This document shows positions 22,965 through 35,382 of a stretch of 64,000 bases of DNA, in pieces. The translations under genes and the position numbers were made by a program. The notes beneath the pieces were generated by a model. That model worked only from the letters and a program-made list of their open reading frames with translations. It was not told the origin of the DNA and did not search any database. The stretch lies in NCBI RefSeq assembly GCF_014805625.2, contig NW_023998457.1, positions 186,001 through 250,000 of the forward strand, in the 5' to 3' direction. Positions within the stretch are counted from its first letter, which is position 1. Each line of letters opens with the position of its first letter. This DNA is from Glossina fuscipes. Taxonomy: Eukaryota > Arthropoda > Insecta > Diptera > Glossinidae.

Positions 22965-25900
22965 TCGACTATTGGTAAACATTTCAGTTTCTCAATGTAT
23001 ATATATGCGAAAGCACGTAATAAATAATTAATTATTTAGTACCGACAACCGTTCACTTCTAACCACTTCAACAAACTGAACCAATGTTGAAATTTTAATA
23101 TGCATGAGTTTATCCTTTAAAAGGTGTGCAAGGTGTTATTGTGCGTTGTGTGCAAGTGTTTCTTTATTATAACAAAATTATTCTGTTATTATCGACTTGT
23201 TTGAGCCTACAAGGAAACTAACTGTCTAGATTCGCTTTAGGTCGAATTTTCGATACCCAACATTTTGAAAGTAAAATATCACAAAAAACTTAAGAGAAAC
23301 AGAATTTTTATTTCATTGAATTCACGATCGCGATGAAATCCATTTCAGGGTCATTTAATTTGGATAACTTAAGGTTTAAACTGAATATTTTAGATGGCTT
23401 TTTCTACAGTGGGGATTTAGTTAACACAGAAAATTTTTTTTTCTACGCTCTTGAGCGTACCAATATACGCTCAGTCCAAATGTACATGCTACATATGAAA
23501 ATCGTAATTAGGAGTAAAAATCAATTCTCGAACCATTCATCGCTACTTGATAATAACACAAGCGTTCATGTTTATTACGAACTGGAGGAAAAATGAAGAG
23601 TTTTATTTAGAGCAGATCAAGATGACTGTATAAAAATTAGTTATAAATATTGCATTCTAAACTCTTTCTTAATGGAATGCATCGAAGCGGGATATAGAAG
23701 AAGAAGAAACCCATCTATAAAACACTGCCAAATGCAAGTCAAAAATTCATATATTATCTGATGTTTGATGATCAATTATTGCACATATATTTTATTACTA
23801 TGTTAGATAATTATCTTAACCCTCTTAACACTAATTAACCGATGAGCCTTTAAGGCTCAACTTGAACTTTGGTTTTTTCATATTTCATTACCAAAATTTT
23901 TTTATTTTCATATAATAGACTTTGGTTCAGTTCATAGCATGTAAAGAAAGTGTCAAACGTGATAATGTGGTTACTGTCCAGAAATGGTCCTCAAAGCATC
24001 TCCTTGTAAATTTTGTCCTCATTGGCTACTTCCTGTTCTGGATACAGCATTCCTTTCTAATTGCGAGCCTTTGAGGCACATCATGCTGCAATTCGTTCCA
24101 AAAAGAAGACCTATACAGACTTCGGTTAAAGCAAAGAGTTACTTATTGCAAAACAAGCTAACGATGACTGCCACAAAATTCTACACAATCCTTTAATAGT
24201 TTCTTTCTTGCCTTATGATATGTGTTAGTGTGTTTGAAGCTTTTTAAATAAAATTTTGGTTGTTATAGTTTTCGCTACCCTTAAAAAACATCAAGAAGTG
24301 CAACTTTTAAATATTGAGTCTATGTATGAGCTCGCTAAAGAAATGCAAAGAATTCATGCCGAATATTGAGATAATTTATCATTCCAAACTACAAAAACAA
24401 AAAAAACTGTGCCGGAAGAAACAAAATTGTGACTCCACTCCTGGTCCAGCTCTATAAAATCTTGACATCTCCGATATGATTCTACAATGATTAACCGACG
24501 GAAACGACAAACTTCATTTAGGCCAGAGTCAAAACAACCAAAATTTCCAAATTATTTACGCTTATGTCATTTGTTTTCCTTGTACAATGGTTACCTTTGA
24601 AAAGTTTCTTAGAGCTTTTTTTACAAGAGCAAGAGCCGCTCATTAATTTTGTTGTATTTTAAACCTACTTTGGATTTAGAAACGGACAACCTGCACTCAT
24701 CAAAGTATGCGATAGCATCACCGCCTCTGCATTATTTTACTAGGTATTCCGCTATTTCATTACAGAATGAAATAATTGATTAATGTTCAAGTTAAGTTCC
24801 ATCTTTCTATTCAGCAGATATCAGGGAAGGAGAATTTTGATCAGTTCTTGTTTTCTCTTAACAACGAATCTCTTGAAAGCAAGTAAGTGTAAGAAAGAAG
24901 AGGCTTTTCCTTGTCCTTACAGGTATAAAAGAATGGAACAGTGTGAAAATTCATGTTTCAGATATAATTACGAAATCCACCTTGATTAACTCTTTCTTAG
25001 AATTGTAGCTTTCACCTGTGTACAAGCACGAGTGCAAACACCGCACTACGCCCGCCCCAATTATGTGCATTTTCGCAACGAAATTACGCATAGACTCCTC
25101 ATAGAAATAAATGTTATTTAGAAGACGTAATTTTCGCGCTGTATTTCGTATGTACGTACAATGAAGGCAAATATTCATGGGCCTGGTTGTAATTTTTAAG
25201 TAAAACTATATTTTGGAGTAAATACAATGCATATTTTAATAATTTTTTTTTTTTTTTGTAAAACGGAGCTAACTCAGTTTGTGCATGTACTGGCATTCAA
25301 AAGTATGCGACCATTTCTCCTTGTTGCTGAGTGATGGGTCAAGTGGGTAGAATCAAATCCGTTTGCGATGACGTCAGTATATTTTATTCAGATGGCGAAT
25401 TCGCAGGCGAATATGCAATATCTACAATGTGGAGAGCACTGACCAACATTCCTTGGATAATCCTCCTATCGGCAAGATTTCAAATGGCTTGTGCTCGCTA
25501 TATTCAATATTAGATAGTAATGTTTGTGCATGTTTTGCTCAATCAAACAAGACGCCATATATTAGGTCAGAATGTCCTATATTTTTTATCTCGCCAACGG
25601 TTTCCACAACGCTTCTGCTATCTTTATAAACCCGCTTGTTTCGTTAGTAATAACGTTCATTGGACTTTCACCTTCAGAATCCTGGTTTCCTCTTCACCGC
25701 TCTCCTGCTACTAGCAGTAATGATTGACTTTTCATCGTTAAACATCATTATTTATGTTTAATGGAATAAGGTATGTATGACTGATCAATTGAGATCAAAC
25801 ATTTTACATTCTATACAAATTTGCTATCTAACCCTAATTACAAGTCTATATACATAAAACATCACGTCCTACAAAGCTTATTTATCAATACTAACATTTA

Positions 25901-26057
25901 AAACGAATAAATTTTACAAGTAAAAGTCTACACAAACAATTAAAAAGTAATTAAACATTCAGATATAATTGTAAATAACAATAGGAAAAATAAGCTAAGT
26001 AAACTTAATCCTAATCAACTATAATACACTGGCAATATTACTTAAACGAGCTCTTAT
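22965..26057. other. spacer between meckelin and lok, no gene recognised
   Basis: Contains the presumed meckelin promoter and the 3' flank of lok. Open frames here (for example 23333-23596, 23984-24196 and 25331-25513) show no recognisable similarity and no coding bias obvious by eye. A TTAACCCTCTTAACACTAA stretch near 23817 recalls a piggyBac-type terminus but has no partner. Confidence 0.45.
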
Positions 26058-27428
26058 TTAAAATTTCAAACGTTTAATGGGAGGTTCTTCAAACACATTC
26101 TCTTCGTTTTCAATGTCCATGGGTACCATTTCCATTAAGTTTTGGGCGGTGGATTGCATTTGCCTATCTCTAAGCCATGCGTTGTTAAGTATACCATCAA
26201 TTGATGGTCGGCGTCCAGGGTCAACTATTAATAAGTTTTTAATTAAAAAGATGGCATTTTTTGATATTTTCCGCCAAGAAGGATGATTAAAACGAAATTC
26301 TCCTTTTGTGATTTGTTCGCCTACTGGTGAGCCGTAAGTATCGGAAAAGGGCAGAGTTCCACATAGGCATATGAATAATATCACGCCCAGACCCCAGATA
26401 TCAACCTTCTTCGTATAAGTTCCATGATACCGAGTTTTCAATACCTCTGGTGCAACGTATAAAGGCGTTCCGCACAGTGTACGCATAATCGTGCTATTTG
26501 GTACAAATTTACTTACTCCAAAATCTGTAAGTTTTAATATAGTGTTGTCGTCAGGAGTCTTAAGTAAAACGTTATCTGGTTTTAAATCACGATGAGTAAT
26601 TCCATTGCTATGAAGATATTGCACTGCGTGACACATTTGATAAAAGTACAATTTAGAGATTTGTTCACTAAGTCGTTTCTTGCTTACAATACGATTGAGT
26701 AAATCGCCGCCTTTCATGAATTCCATAACCATATACATCGAATCGATACTATCGGCTATATCGTATAATTGAATTACGCAAGGATGCTGCAAACTTTTCA
26801 ATATTTTCGCTTCATTTAAGTGATTGGTTTGGCTATTGATGGCCAATAAATTCTTTTTAATAGTTTTGATGGCATATTGGATACACGTACGACGGTCATA
26901 AATTAAACGTATAACACCAAAAGCACCCGAACCTAATTTGCAACCGACATGATATTTCGCCGTGATTTCCTTAGGAAAGTCTAAGTAACGCACATTTGAG
27001 CGAATATCCATGAAAATAAACGCTTTATAATTAGGATGAGAAAGCGAAATGGTATCATTATTTTGCAAAATACGTCGATTATTTGTACCGATTCTCTCTC
27101 CGTTAACAAAAGTGCCATTACGAGAGAGGTCTTCTATGTATATGGGGCCATAAACATCGCATATCGATCTTCTAATCATAAAATGTAGCTTAGAAATTCC
27201 GCTTAATATATTTTGAGAATCTAATATTTTAGATGATATAATTAAACTATTATTTTCAGCCCGCCCTACTGTAAAACTTTCACCATCCAAGTCCAAAGAT
27301 TTAATTTTAATGTTCTTTCCATAAATTCGACCCCAAACAGTGGGCCGAAATATTGTTTTGCTACATGCGTTTGAAGTTTGCCATTGCATAACCTCTAAAT
27401 GGTTTTGTACTAAGCAATTTGTTGCCAT
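26058..27428 (-). CDS. lok: Checkpoint kinase 2 (Loki), FHA and Ser/Thr kinase
   Basis: Encodes a 456-residue nuclear DNA-damage checkpoint kinase. The start is the ATG at 27428 in good context (AAAAAAATGGC); the frame is open upstream but has no earlier ATG. The FHA domain spans roughly residues 45-145, with GR at 55-56 and NGTFVNG at 104-110. The kinase domain has glycine loop GSGAFG (166-171), Lys188 in YAIK, HRDLKPDN with Asp281, DFG with Asp302, activation segment MRTLCGTP and APE at 326-328. A basic tail PPIKRLKF may be a nuclear signal. The order FHA-kinase and motifs such as KNIKIKSLDLDG and HPCVIQLYDI identify Chk2. The first 40 residues contain no SQ or TQ, unlike the usual N-terminal SQ/TQ cluster that ATM phosphorylates. 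The coding sequence has no intron. An E2F-type site lies about 120 bp upstream. Confidence 0.96.
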   Translation of the reverse strand: MATNCLVQNHLEVMQWQTSNACSKTIFRPTVWGRIYGKNIKIKSLDLDGESFTVGRAENNSLIISSKILDSQNILSGISKLHFMIRRSICDVYGPIYIEDLSRNGTFVNGERIGTNNRRILQNNDTISLSHPNYKAFIFMDIRSNVRYLDFPKEITAKYHVGCKLGSGAFGVIRLIYDRRTCIQYAIKTIKKNLLAINSQTNHLNEAKILKSLQHPCVIQLYDIADSIDSMYMVMEFMKGGDLLNRIVSKKRLSEQISKLYFYQMCHAVQYLHSNGITHRDLKPDNVLLKTPDDNTILKLTDFGVSKFVPNSTIMRTLCGTPLYVAPEVLKTRYHGTYTKKVDIWGLGVILFICLCGTLPFSDTYGSPVGEQITKGEFRFNHPSWRKISKNAIFLIKNLLIVDPGRRPSIDGILNNAWLRDRQMQSTAQNLMEMVPMDIENEENVFEEPPIKRLKF

Positions 27429-29049
27429 TTTTTTTGTTTTACTATTTAAATCTCTTATTCTAGTTCTCTTCACATACACTTAAAACTCTCAATTTCGTGA
27501 AAACAAAAAACAAAATTACATCTTTATACCAATTGCGCGTGTTGCCTTTCCCGCCTTTTTACTGTAAAGTATGTATTTTTTTGTCTATACCCAAGCTTTC
27601 AACTAAAATAAAATGCTTCTACAATATTTTAAGGGAACAGGGTTGCCAATCCCTAACACTTATAAATATTATCTAACCTTCCTGTTTTTTCCGCGCAATG
27701 TCTTGAAATGTAATTGCTTGCAACTGTTTTATAATTTAACTAATAAATTCTTTCATTTATTTGCAAATTAACCGAAAATCTCCAAAGTTTTTTTTTAAAT
27801 TGCGCAAAGTGGTAAGCAACTGCTACTTTCAACAATCCTGAAGTGTAACAATTGAATATTTCCCATAAGATATTTACATGTAAATTTACTTCACTGAGTT
27901 CGTCGAATCACTTCACCTAAAACTGCCTGCTACACTGTTACACTTAAGTCAGTAATTCGATCTTTGTATATATGATTTTTGTTTACATATAAACAATGGA
28001 AATAAAAACAAATTGAATAAGGCTTTTGCAAGGCTATCATCCTTGTCAATATAAGCGAAGTCCAAATTTTGAAGACTCTATTCGGTCAAAGTCTTTGCGA
28101 ATCTTACAATGCCTCAACCTAAATCAAAAAATGAAACAATTATCGTGAATTGGAGGAAAAAAAAAATTTATGCTGTGACCCGACTTTATAATGTTACTTA
28201 GAAGAAACGAAACTTTACTTGTATAGCGTTCTTGCATCAAAAACGCTTACAACATACAAACGGAAGCTCCAGAGATCCTATGAAATCTACACTCTATCAT
28301 CTACACTACATCTTTCTTCTAAAGTCTTTTTCCGCGAAAATTTCTTCACCCAATTTCGATTTCGCGTTCATATGTGCTAAGGATGCCACTTTTTAAACAA
28401 TTTTGTAGACATAAAAACTGAACCGTATCGTTCCCCTTACATTTTAACTTCCTCTGCTGTTCTGTTGTTGCTGTCGAGTACGAATTTTTCACACTTCTGA
28501 TTTTCTCATTTACCTAAGTTTTATTTTTTCCTTGTGTTTGAGTTTAAGATGATCGAGCAGAGCTCGGCTAATGTCCAGTTTAAGAGATATCATCATTACT
28601 TTTAGTTCTTACAAAAGAATGGCTTCAATTTATGTACGATTTTTAAAATCTGACTTTTTAACCGCGTGATTATTGTTAAAATGATTTAAAATGAAGGATT
28701 CAAAAATAATCAGTAATCAAAGTACATCATCTCTTTGGGTAGTACATTTTTTTCAGCGTTTTCCAAACTGTGCAATTACATTAATATTTCAGCTGAAGCT
28801 GTTCAAACTGTTTGCATAAGCTCGGAAGAGAACAGCTGACTGACTGATTATTATTGAATATTGTTTTATTTTGCAATATCGAGAAAATTTTCAGGGCGCT
28901 ATCATCCTGTGCCCTAATAATAAAAATAACATAGAAAATATTAAGGAAAAGTGTAAAAAGAGAATTTGCAAACACGTGGATAATTTCTTTACAAAATAAA
29001 AAGTAGTAAATATTAAGTTTTTTTTTTGTATATTAAGTTTGCATACAAA
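27429..29049. other. divergent intergenic region between lok and DDX55
   Basis: About 1.6 kb separates the two start codons, which face away from each other, so both promoters should lie here. Apart from the E2F-type motif near lok no clear core promoter element was seen. Small open frames show no similarity. Confidence 0.5.
27547..27555 (+). promoter_or_regulatory. E2F-type site upstream of lok
   Basis: TTTCCCGCC matches the E2F/DP consensus and lies about 120 bp upstream of the lok start codon. It is a single short motif, so it is a candidate only; cell-cycle control of a checkpoint kinase makes it plausible. Confidence 0.4.
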
Positions 29050-30996
29050 ATGTCACGTAAGAAGTGGACCTCATTGGAAAAACCACCGTTATCTAAGCCC
29101 GTATTAGAGGTTGTTGAAAGTATGGGTTTTGAATTTATGACACCTGTTCAGGTAACTTTAATACATACACTAAATTCATTGCGATATTAAAGGAAGTTTT
29201 TATATTTCTAATCAAAGGCTGCTGCTATACCGTTACTTTTGTCACGCAAAGATGTTTCTGCGGAGGCTGTAACTGGCTCAGGAAAAACATTAGCCTTTTT
29301 AGTGCCTTTATTAGAAATGTTAAGTCGAAGGCATAATGAGTCGCCGTGGACTCCCAAAGAAATTGGCGCTATAATTATCTCACCCACAAGAGAATTGGCT
29401 TTACAAATCTCGGAGGTATTGCAAGTCTTTTTGACTCATGAGCAGCTAAAACACTTACGTCAAAAACTTATAGTAGGTGGAGGCAGCATAGAAGAGGATA
29501 TAAAATCCGTACAGAACGAGGGGCCAACCATATTAGTATGTACGCCCGGACGTTTGGAAGATTTATTCCAACGAACGGGTACCTTAAACTTAGCTGGCCG
29601 CGTCAAAAGTCTAGTAAGGATTAGGAGAAACATGTTACGAAAACCTTTTACTTAAAAACTTTTCCTTTTCTCCAAGGAATTTTTGGTTTTAGATGAAGCC
29701 GATCGTTTATTAGATTTGGGTTTTAAAACAACTATAAACAATATATTAGGTTTTTTACCACGCCAAAGACGCACTGGATTGTTTTCGGCCACCCAAACGA
29801 CAGAGGTTACCGATTTAATAAGAGCTGGCCTTAGAAATCCGGTATTGGTTTCAGTTAAAGAGAAATCCACTATTAATACTCCGTCACGTTTACAAAATTT
29901 TTACAAGATTGTAGAGGCTAGTGATAAATTTATTGCATTATTGGATTTCCTCAATTCTCCTAGCATTCAAGAAGCGAAAATAATGATCTTCTTTCCGACT
30001 TGTGCTTGTGTGGAGTACTGGGCGGGAATAATGCCTCACTTTCTCAAGCAACGTTTAATTTTAAGTACGCACGGCAAAATGAAGAATAAACGTAAAAATG
30101 TGATAGAACGTTTTCGGAAAGAGGACAGAGCTATACTTCTATGTACCGATGTATTGGCCAGAGGTTTAGATGTACCCGAAATTGATTGGGTTATACAATG
30201 GGATCCCCCTTCCAATGCGGCAAGTTTTGTGCATCGAGTGGGACGTACAGCTCGCCAAGGTAATGAAGGCTATGCTCTAATATTCCTCTTACCCAACGAA
30301 GATGCGTATGTGAACTTTTTGAAGATTAATCAAAAAGTGGAGCTAAACCCCTTAGGAAATGAAAGCAGTCAGGGACAAGTAGACTTGAAGACAGTCTTGG
30401 CGAAGTTGCATAAACTGCAAATTAACGACAAATCAATTTTTGATAAAGGCATTCGAGCGTTTGTTTCCCATATAAGAGCCTACACGAAGCACGAATGCAA
30501 TGCCATTTTACGTTTGAAAGATATGGATTTGGGTAAAGCAGCTACTGGTTATGGATTGTTGCAAATGCCGCGAATGCCAGAATTGAAAACTTTAAAAGCG
30601 GATAACTTTATAGGACCAGATTTTGATGTAGATGTACAAAAATTATCTTACCGCAATCCACAGAAAGAACAAGCGCGTCAAGAAAAAATCCGAGCCTATG
30701 AAGAAACTGGTCAATGGCCAACGAAGAAAAAACATAAAAAACTTACCGAATCATGGGAGCAAAGTAAAAAAAATAAATTGGAAGGTAAAACTAAAAAAGA
30801 GCTTCGCAAAGCGAAGAAACTGCGTAAAAAGGAAACCGAGGCAGGTGAAGAGCAAAAAGGGAAAAAACGTAAAACGCATTACACTCAGGAAGATTTGGAA
30901 CAATTGGCAAATGATTTGAGATTATTTAAAAAATTAAAAAGGAATAAAATTTCCGATGAGGATTTTTGTAAAGAAATGGGTATCGAAGATGAATAA
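29050..30996 (+). CDS. DDX55: DEAD-box RNA helicase DDX55/Spb4 type
   Basis: ATP-dependent RNA helicase of the Spb4/DDX55 group, which acts in nucleolar maturation of the large ribosomal subunit. Exons are 29050-29151, 29218-29613 and 29677-30996, with two phase-0 introns of 66 and 63 bp (GT-AG); the product is 605 residues. Helicase motifs in order: Q motif ending FMTPVQ (Q34), motif I AVTGSGKT (51-58), PTRELA, TPGRLED, motif II DEAD (172-175), [25 protein letters not shown] and [10 protein letters not shown]. The region after the helicase core has [14 protein letters not shown] and [10 protein letters not shown], which are diagnostic for DDX55/Spb4 (Drosophila CG9630). The Lys-rich tail about residues 505-575 is typical of nucleolar helicases. 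The start fits the conserved N terminus. An AATAAA signal follows at 31136. Confidence 0.96.
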
Positions 30997-31135
30997 GAAT
31001 AAAAACAATATTCGTAACCGAAAATGGACAAAAGCAATGAAGCTTCTGTTATACAAACTTTTTCCTAATCACCATTAAGCCTTAAGACAGGTAAGAACTA
31101 GCAATATAATATATCCTAACTGATTCGTTAAAATT

Positions 31136-31141
31136 AATAAA
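31136..31141 (+). terminator. polyadenylation signal of the DDX55 gene
   Basis: A canonical AATAAA lies about 140 bp after the stop codon at 30994-30996. Confidence 0.6.
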
Positions 31142-31379
31142 GAATCGTTATGAATAATTATTTTTCTAAAGACCGTTCCTCTTATCGATTTATTAAAGGG
31201 CAATCGGAACTACTTTTTTTTTTTTTTCATAATTCTAGATCGCTTTTTCCAAAGCATGGCACTTTATAACAATGCACTTAATAAATTCTTACAACTGCAT
31301 AGAACTTAAGGCATACTTCTGTCAAGGCGACTTGTTTCCTGTCAAATTCGTTGCCTTCTACAAGTCCATAATAGCACAT

Positions 31380-31790
31380 AGTCATACTCTGTATTAAGTT
31401 AGTGCGAACGTATGTAACACGCCGAAGGGCTTAAGATCCCCCTTAGACCCACCTTTTATTATACCGATCTAAGCCAGTCTGTCCACGTATATTTATGTTC
31501 AAGCCACAGATCGGAATTTTTGGAGATATTTTGATGGAATTTTGTACGCTGACGTGCTTTGCTCCAAAGACGATCTATTTCTAAATCGTTCTGAGCCTAT
31601 CTGTCCATGTAAATTTGTGTGCAAGTCACAGATCGCAAATTTTTGGAGATATTTTGATCCCCCTATAATGCTCTATTCTGAAAAGTCGTTATAAGAAAAA
31701 AATTGGCAATTTTTAAAGTATTTCGATAAAAATCCCTAAATAATAGTATTTCGACAATTTAAATTGGTGTGAAAACTTTGGACTGGCTGG
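31380..31790 (+). repeat. mini-me-like dispersed repeat copy
   Basis: Has ATACTCTGTATTAAGTTAGT, GTATGTAACACGCCGAAGGG, GACCCACCTTTTATTATACC and a GTCTGTCCACG remnant, in the same order as the copies at 9619 and 10609. A segment around TTTTTGGAGATATTTTGAT occurs twice (about 31518 and 31638), so the tail is partly duplicated. Confidence 0.6.
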
Positions 31791-32385
31791 AGACCTAAGC
31801 CCTTAAGAAGATTTTGTGTTGAAAACTCATAATGCTATTTATCAATGATGCATTCACCTTTTATATACGAAAAATAAAAAACATGAACGAAGTGAACCCC
31901 CGCGCAAATGCCTTTCTCCCTTTCTATCGGTCACATACGTTTTCCGAATGTTCTTTATGAAAAATGAACGGGCGCCTTGAAAGGGTGCTTCACTGTTCTT
32001 AACCACACGTGATTCCCAGAATACGCCTTTCTCTCCTAGCGCACTAGGTTCTTGGTACCTTAATTAAATTCTTTTACCTACACCAGTTTTTTCTATACTC
32101 CTGCTATTCCTTTACCACTTAAAGTACTTTTAAACCATATTTTGTGAATTTACAATATATGAGGGAAATAAGTAAAAAAGGTTTTATCAGTTTATTTCCA
32201 ATTAAATTTTCTTTTTGAAAATCTCGGAATATTGTTTCAAGTTTTATCAGTTTCCTAGAATAACATAAAAATTATCATAAAATTAACCAAACGAACATAT
32301 CTACGATTCATAAAATTAAATAAATTTTAAACCTAACCTTAATATTAGCGATAAAATGAAAAAAAATTTTCGATTAAGAATTTTA
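31791..32385. other. spacer between convergent DDX55 and Mcm2
   Basis: No coding sequence. A minus-strand AATAAA (plus-strand TTTATT at 32191-32196) about 190 bp beyond the Mcm2 stop may end that transcript. Confidence 0.45.
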
Positions 32386-35228
32386 TCAAACCGCCGCTTC
32401 TGTAACGATTTGTAAGATGATGCGTCTTTTTGGATCGTAATTGAAACCATTCTTTTTAAATATTTCCGATTCATAGAACGGTTTCAAGTTAAATATATCC
32501 AATTGTTTCGCTCGTTCTAATAAATCGCGTTCCATAATTTCAACATGCGTAGCGGTGGGACCATCTTTGCACCGTATATACGCCAATTGATCTAATGTCA
32601 ATTGCCTTAGAATGAAGAATAATAATTCCGCATGATCTTTCTGGAAAGCCAAGTATTTCTGGAATGCGTTGCGCATCTTCTTCATAACACTGAATTTCTG
32701 ACCCTCAATGAAACTTTCAAGCATCATACGTATAGCGATATTGACATCGTCTTCAACGACATTTTCACGCAAATGCATACGGGCGTACGCTTCCGCCATA
32801 CGTATAACACTTTCAATATGTCGCACCGTAATTGGCAATGAGCCGGTAGCAAATGATTCTTGACGCAATTGCGAATACATTTTAGCAATTTTATCCTCAT
32901 CAATATTCTAAAGAAGGGAGATATTGCAATATCATCTATATGTATATATACATTTATATTACTTATAAACATACCGTTAACTTGGGATGTATGTTCTCTT
33001 TAGCGTACACGATATATTGTCTTAGTAAATCTTGCGGTATTTCATTAGTAGGATTCGCTTGTAAGTCTTCTTCAGTCGGTTCACGGGATGGATGATGTTT
33101 TATATGGGAATTTACGACAAATTTGGCTAAATGTTGATCTTGCATTGGATCAAATTCGTCTTTAACAACACATAAGATATCAAAACGTGATAAAATCGGA
33201 TCAGATAAATTAACATTTTCCGAAAAGGTCATTGATGAATCATAACGTCCGCCTATGGGATTGGCAGCAGCTATTACCGTGCAGCGAGCCTGCAACGATG
33301 TTACTATGCCGGCTTTAGAAATGGAAATCGATTGTTGCTCCATAGCTTCATGGATTGATGTACGATCTTGATCGTTCATTTTATCAAATTCATCAATCAG
33401 ACAAACACCTTGGTCGGCCAGAACCAAAGCGCCCGCTTCCAGTGTCCACTCTTTGGAAACTGGATTGCGTCTCACATAGGCTGTTAGGCCTACTGCACTG
33501 GCACCTTGGCCAGTGGTAAACACGGCTCGGGGTGCAATCTTTTCAATATATTTTAAAAACTGTGATTTCGCTGTACCCGGATCTCCACAGATCAATAAAT
33601 TAATATCACCACGCACTTTGTGTTTGTCGCCAGGATTTTTAGCTTCACCGCCGAATAAAGCTAAAGCCAGCGAACGTTTGATGTAGTCATGACCATATAT
33701 AGACGGAGCAATTGAAGCGACAATACGGTCAGCAATACGAGGATCTTTACTAAGCTTTTGTATAGTGGCAATATCCTCATCCGTCAACGATTGTACAACT
33801 TGTTTACAATCCTTTACTACCACATGATTAGCTATAATAACTGTTGCAAACACTGGGAAGCCCTGCTCAGTATTTAAGGAACCGTCATAGTTATTCGTGT
33901 AAATGCCAGTAATTTCCAGCTCATCACCTGGCTTACAAAGATCGCATAGATCGGCAAGTAGAATAACATCTTTGCTACGTGGTATACGACCGGCAGGTAT
34001 ACGTCCCGGTGATTCTTGTAAAGTGATTTTTTGATAATTACGATATAACGTTTGCTCCATATTAATCTAGATTTTCAAAAAGTTATTTCATATAGAATTT
34101 GTATGTATATTCAACTCACCGAAAATGGTCCCGTACTCTGACATTCGGGACAAGAACCCGGTTTAACTTCCGTATTTTGAGCTTGAACAAATGGTCCCAG
34201 CACGTAACCGCACTTAACGCAATCGTATTTAATGACTGACAATTGAGGCAAAACGCCAGTAGTAGCTGTTACCACGCCTAAAGTGCGCACTAACTGATTT
34301 AAATGTAATTTACGGAAAGTACGCAGTTCCTCAATTAGTGGCAGCTCCGAGATGCGTACATGAATTTCTGTAGTTACTCTTTCATAGGTGGGGAATATCG
34401 ATAAAACCATATCTTTAGCTACCTTATCAAATATTTCCAACATTTGAAATGGCGCCTCTGGCAGAAAGTAAGCTAAAACATGTTGCTTGTGAGCCAAATC
34501 CGTATATGATACTACGAAAGAGGACTTATTTTGTTCGCACATCTGTCTGATACGGTTACGATATGTATATGAACTACGTTCATCGTCAAAGTTGCGCAAA
34601 AAAGATTGAAAACGATTAGCGATTTCGGTACGAGGACCCAACATGCTCACCCATTCTTTTGTAGAGTGACCTTTAGTATCTTCTAAATTTTCTATCGACT
34701 CGACCATTTCTATATCATCTACTTCGCCCATAGCTGCTTTCTCTCCAGCCCTTCTCTTGGCTCGAGGACCCAATGCTTCGTCATCATCATCACTCTGCTC
34801 AAAACCCAAGTCACGATCATCGCGATGTATAATACCTTTCGCTCGATCTCGTCTACGCATTTCAGCTTCAGCGGCCAAACGTTCACCTTGAGATAATTCG
34901 GAGTAATCTTCATCATCTAATATGGCTGGATCGTAATGATCTAATTCAGGCATGGGACGATAATCATTTTCCATATTATCTCCAAATAGCTCTTCGCCAT
35001 CTTCAATCTCCTCATCCCGTACAGTTTGATCACCTAAAATTTCATCCTCGTTCTCAAATGGTTCGAACTCTGCAGCCGGCGATGTCATGGCTGCCCGTAA
35101 ATCCGGTCTGTCGGTAGCATCAGTAGGTGTAACCGGTGCTGGCGAACTAATTGGATCCTAAAGAGAAATGATCATGAAAATATAAGCAATACACTTGGAA
35201 CATCAAATAATTATTTACTTACAGCCAT
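32386..35228 (-). CDS. Mcm2: DNA replication licensing factor Mcm2
   Basis: Subunit of the MCM2-7 replicative helicase in the nucleus. Coding exons on the minus strand are 35228-35223 (ATG GCT only), 35157-34120, 34066-32975 and 32907-32386, all phase 0 with GT-AG borders; the product is 885 residues, close to the fly length. An acidic N-terminal tail rich in D/E is followed by a C4 zinc finger (Cys315, 318, 338 and 341) and the Mcm2 segment [12 protein letters not shown]. The AAA+ core has Walker A GDPGTAKS (509-516), Walker B LIDEFDKM (Asp573, Glu574) and arginine finger SRFD (Arg642). HHPSREP and the C-terminal winged-helix region also fit Mcm2. An in-frame internal ATG in exon 2 (35088) could mislead annotation, but the two-codon exon gives the conserved start. 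Two DRE sites and an E2F site lie just upstream. Confidence 0.97.
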
Positions 35229-35335
35229 AATTGTTTAATTGAAGTAAATTAAAATAACACGCAAAACACATATATCCCTATTCAGGACTAAATTAATCGT
35301 TTTGTTTTGCACGTTTAGATCAGTTTTTGGCGGGC

Positions 35336-35344
35336 AACTAAATA
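35336..35344 (+). promoter_or_regulatory. E2F-type site upstream of Mcm2
   Basis: TTTGGCGGG matches the E2F/DP consensus, about 110 bp upstream of the Mcm2 start codon. MCM genes are classic E2F targets, so this is a likely functional site, though only seen as a motif. Confidence 0.6.
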
Positions 35345-35360
35345 TTAGAGATAATAGGAA

Positions 35361-35382
35361 TATCGATAATAAATTATCGATA
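35361..35382. promoter_or_regulatory. paired DRE motifs (TATCGATA) upstream of Mcm2
   Basis: Two perfect 8-bp palindromes TATCGATA lie at 35361-35368 and 35375-35382, about 135-155 bp upstream of the Mcm2 ATG. In Drosophila the DRE is bound by DREF and drives replication genes such as PCNA. The 14-bp spacing from start to start and the nearby E2F site fit a proliferation-linked promoter. The Alg9 gene starts 2.9 kb away in the other direction, so Mcm2 is the likelier target. Confidence 0.7.

Noticed and set aside
23817..23850. Possible piggyBac-type terminus (TTAACCCTCTTAACACTAA with a nearby GAGCCTTTAAGGCTC palindrome)
   Set aside because: No inverted partner ending in GGGTTAA and no transposase similarity were found nearby.
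30632..30919. Lys-rich open frame of 95 codons on the plus strand
   Set aside because: It is the shifted reading of the Lys-rich tail of the DDX55 helicase.
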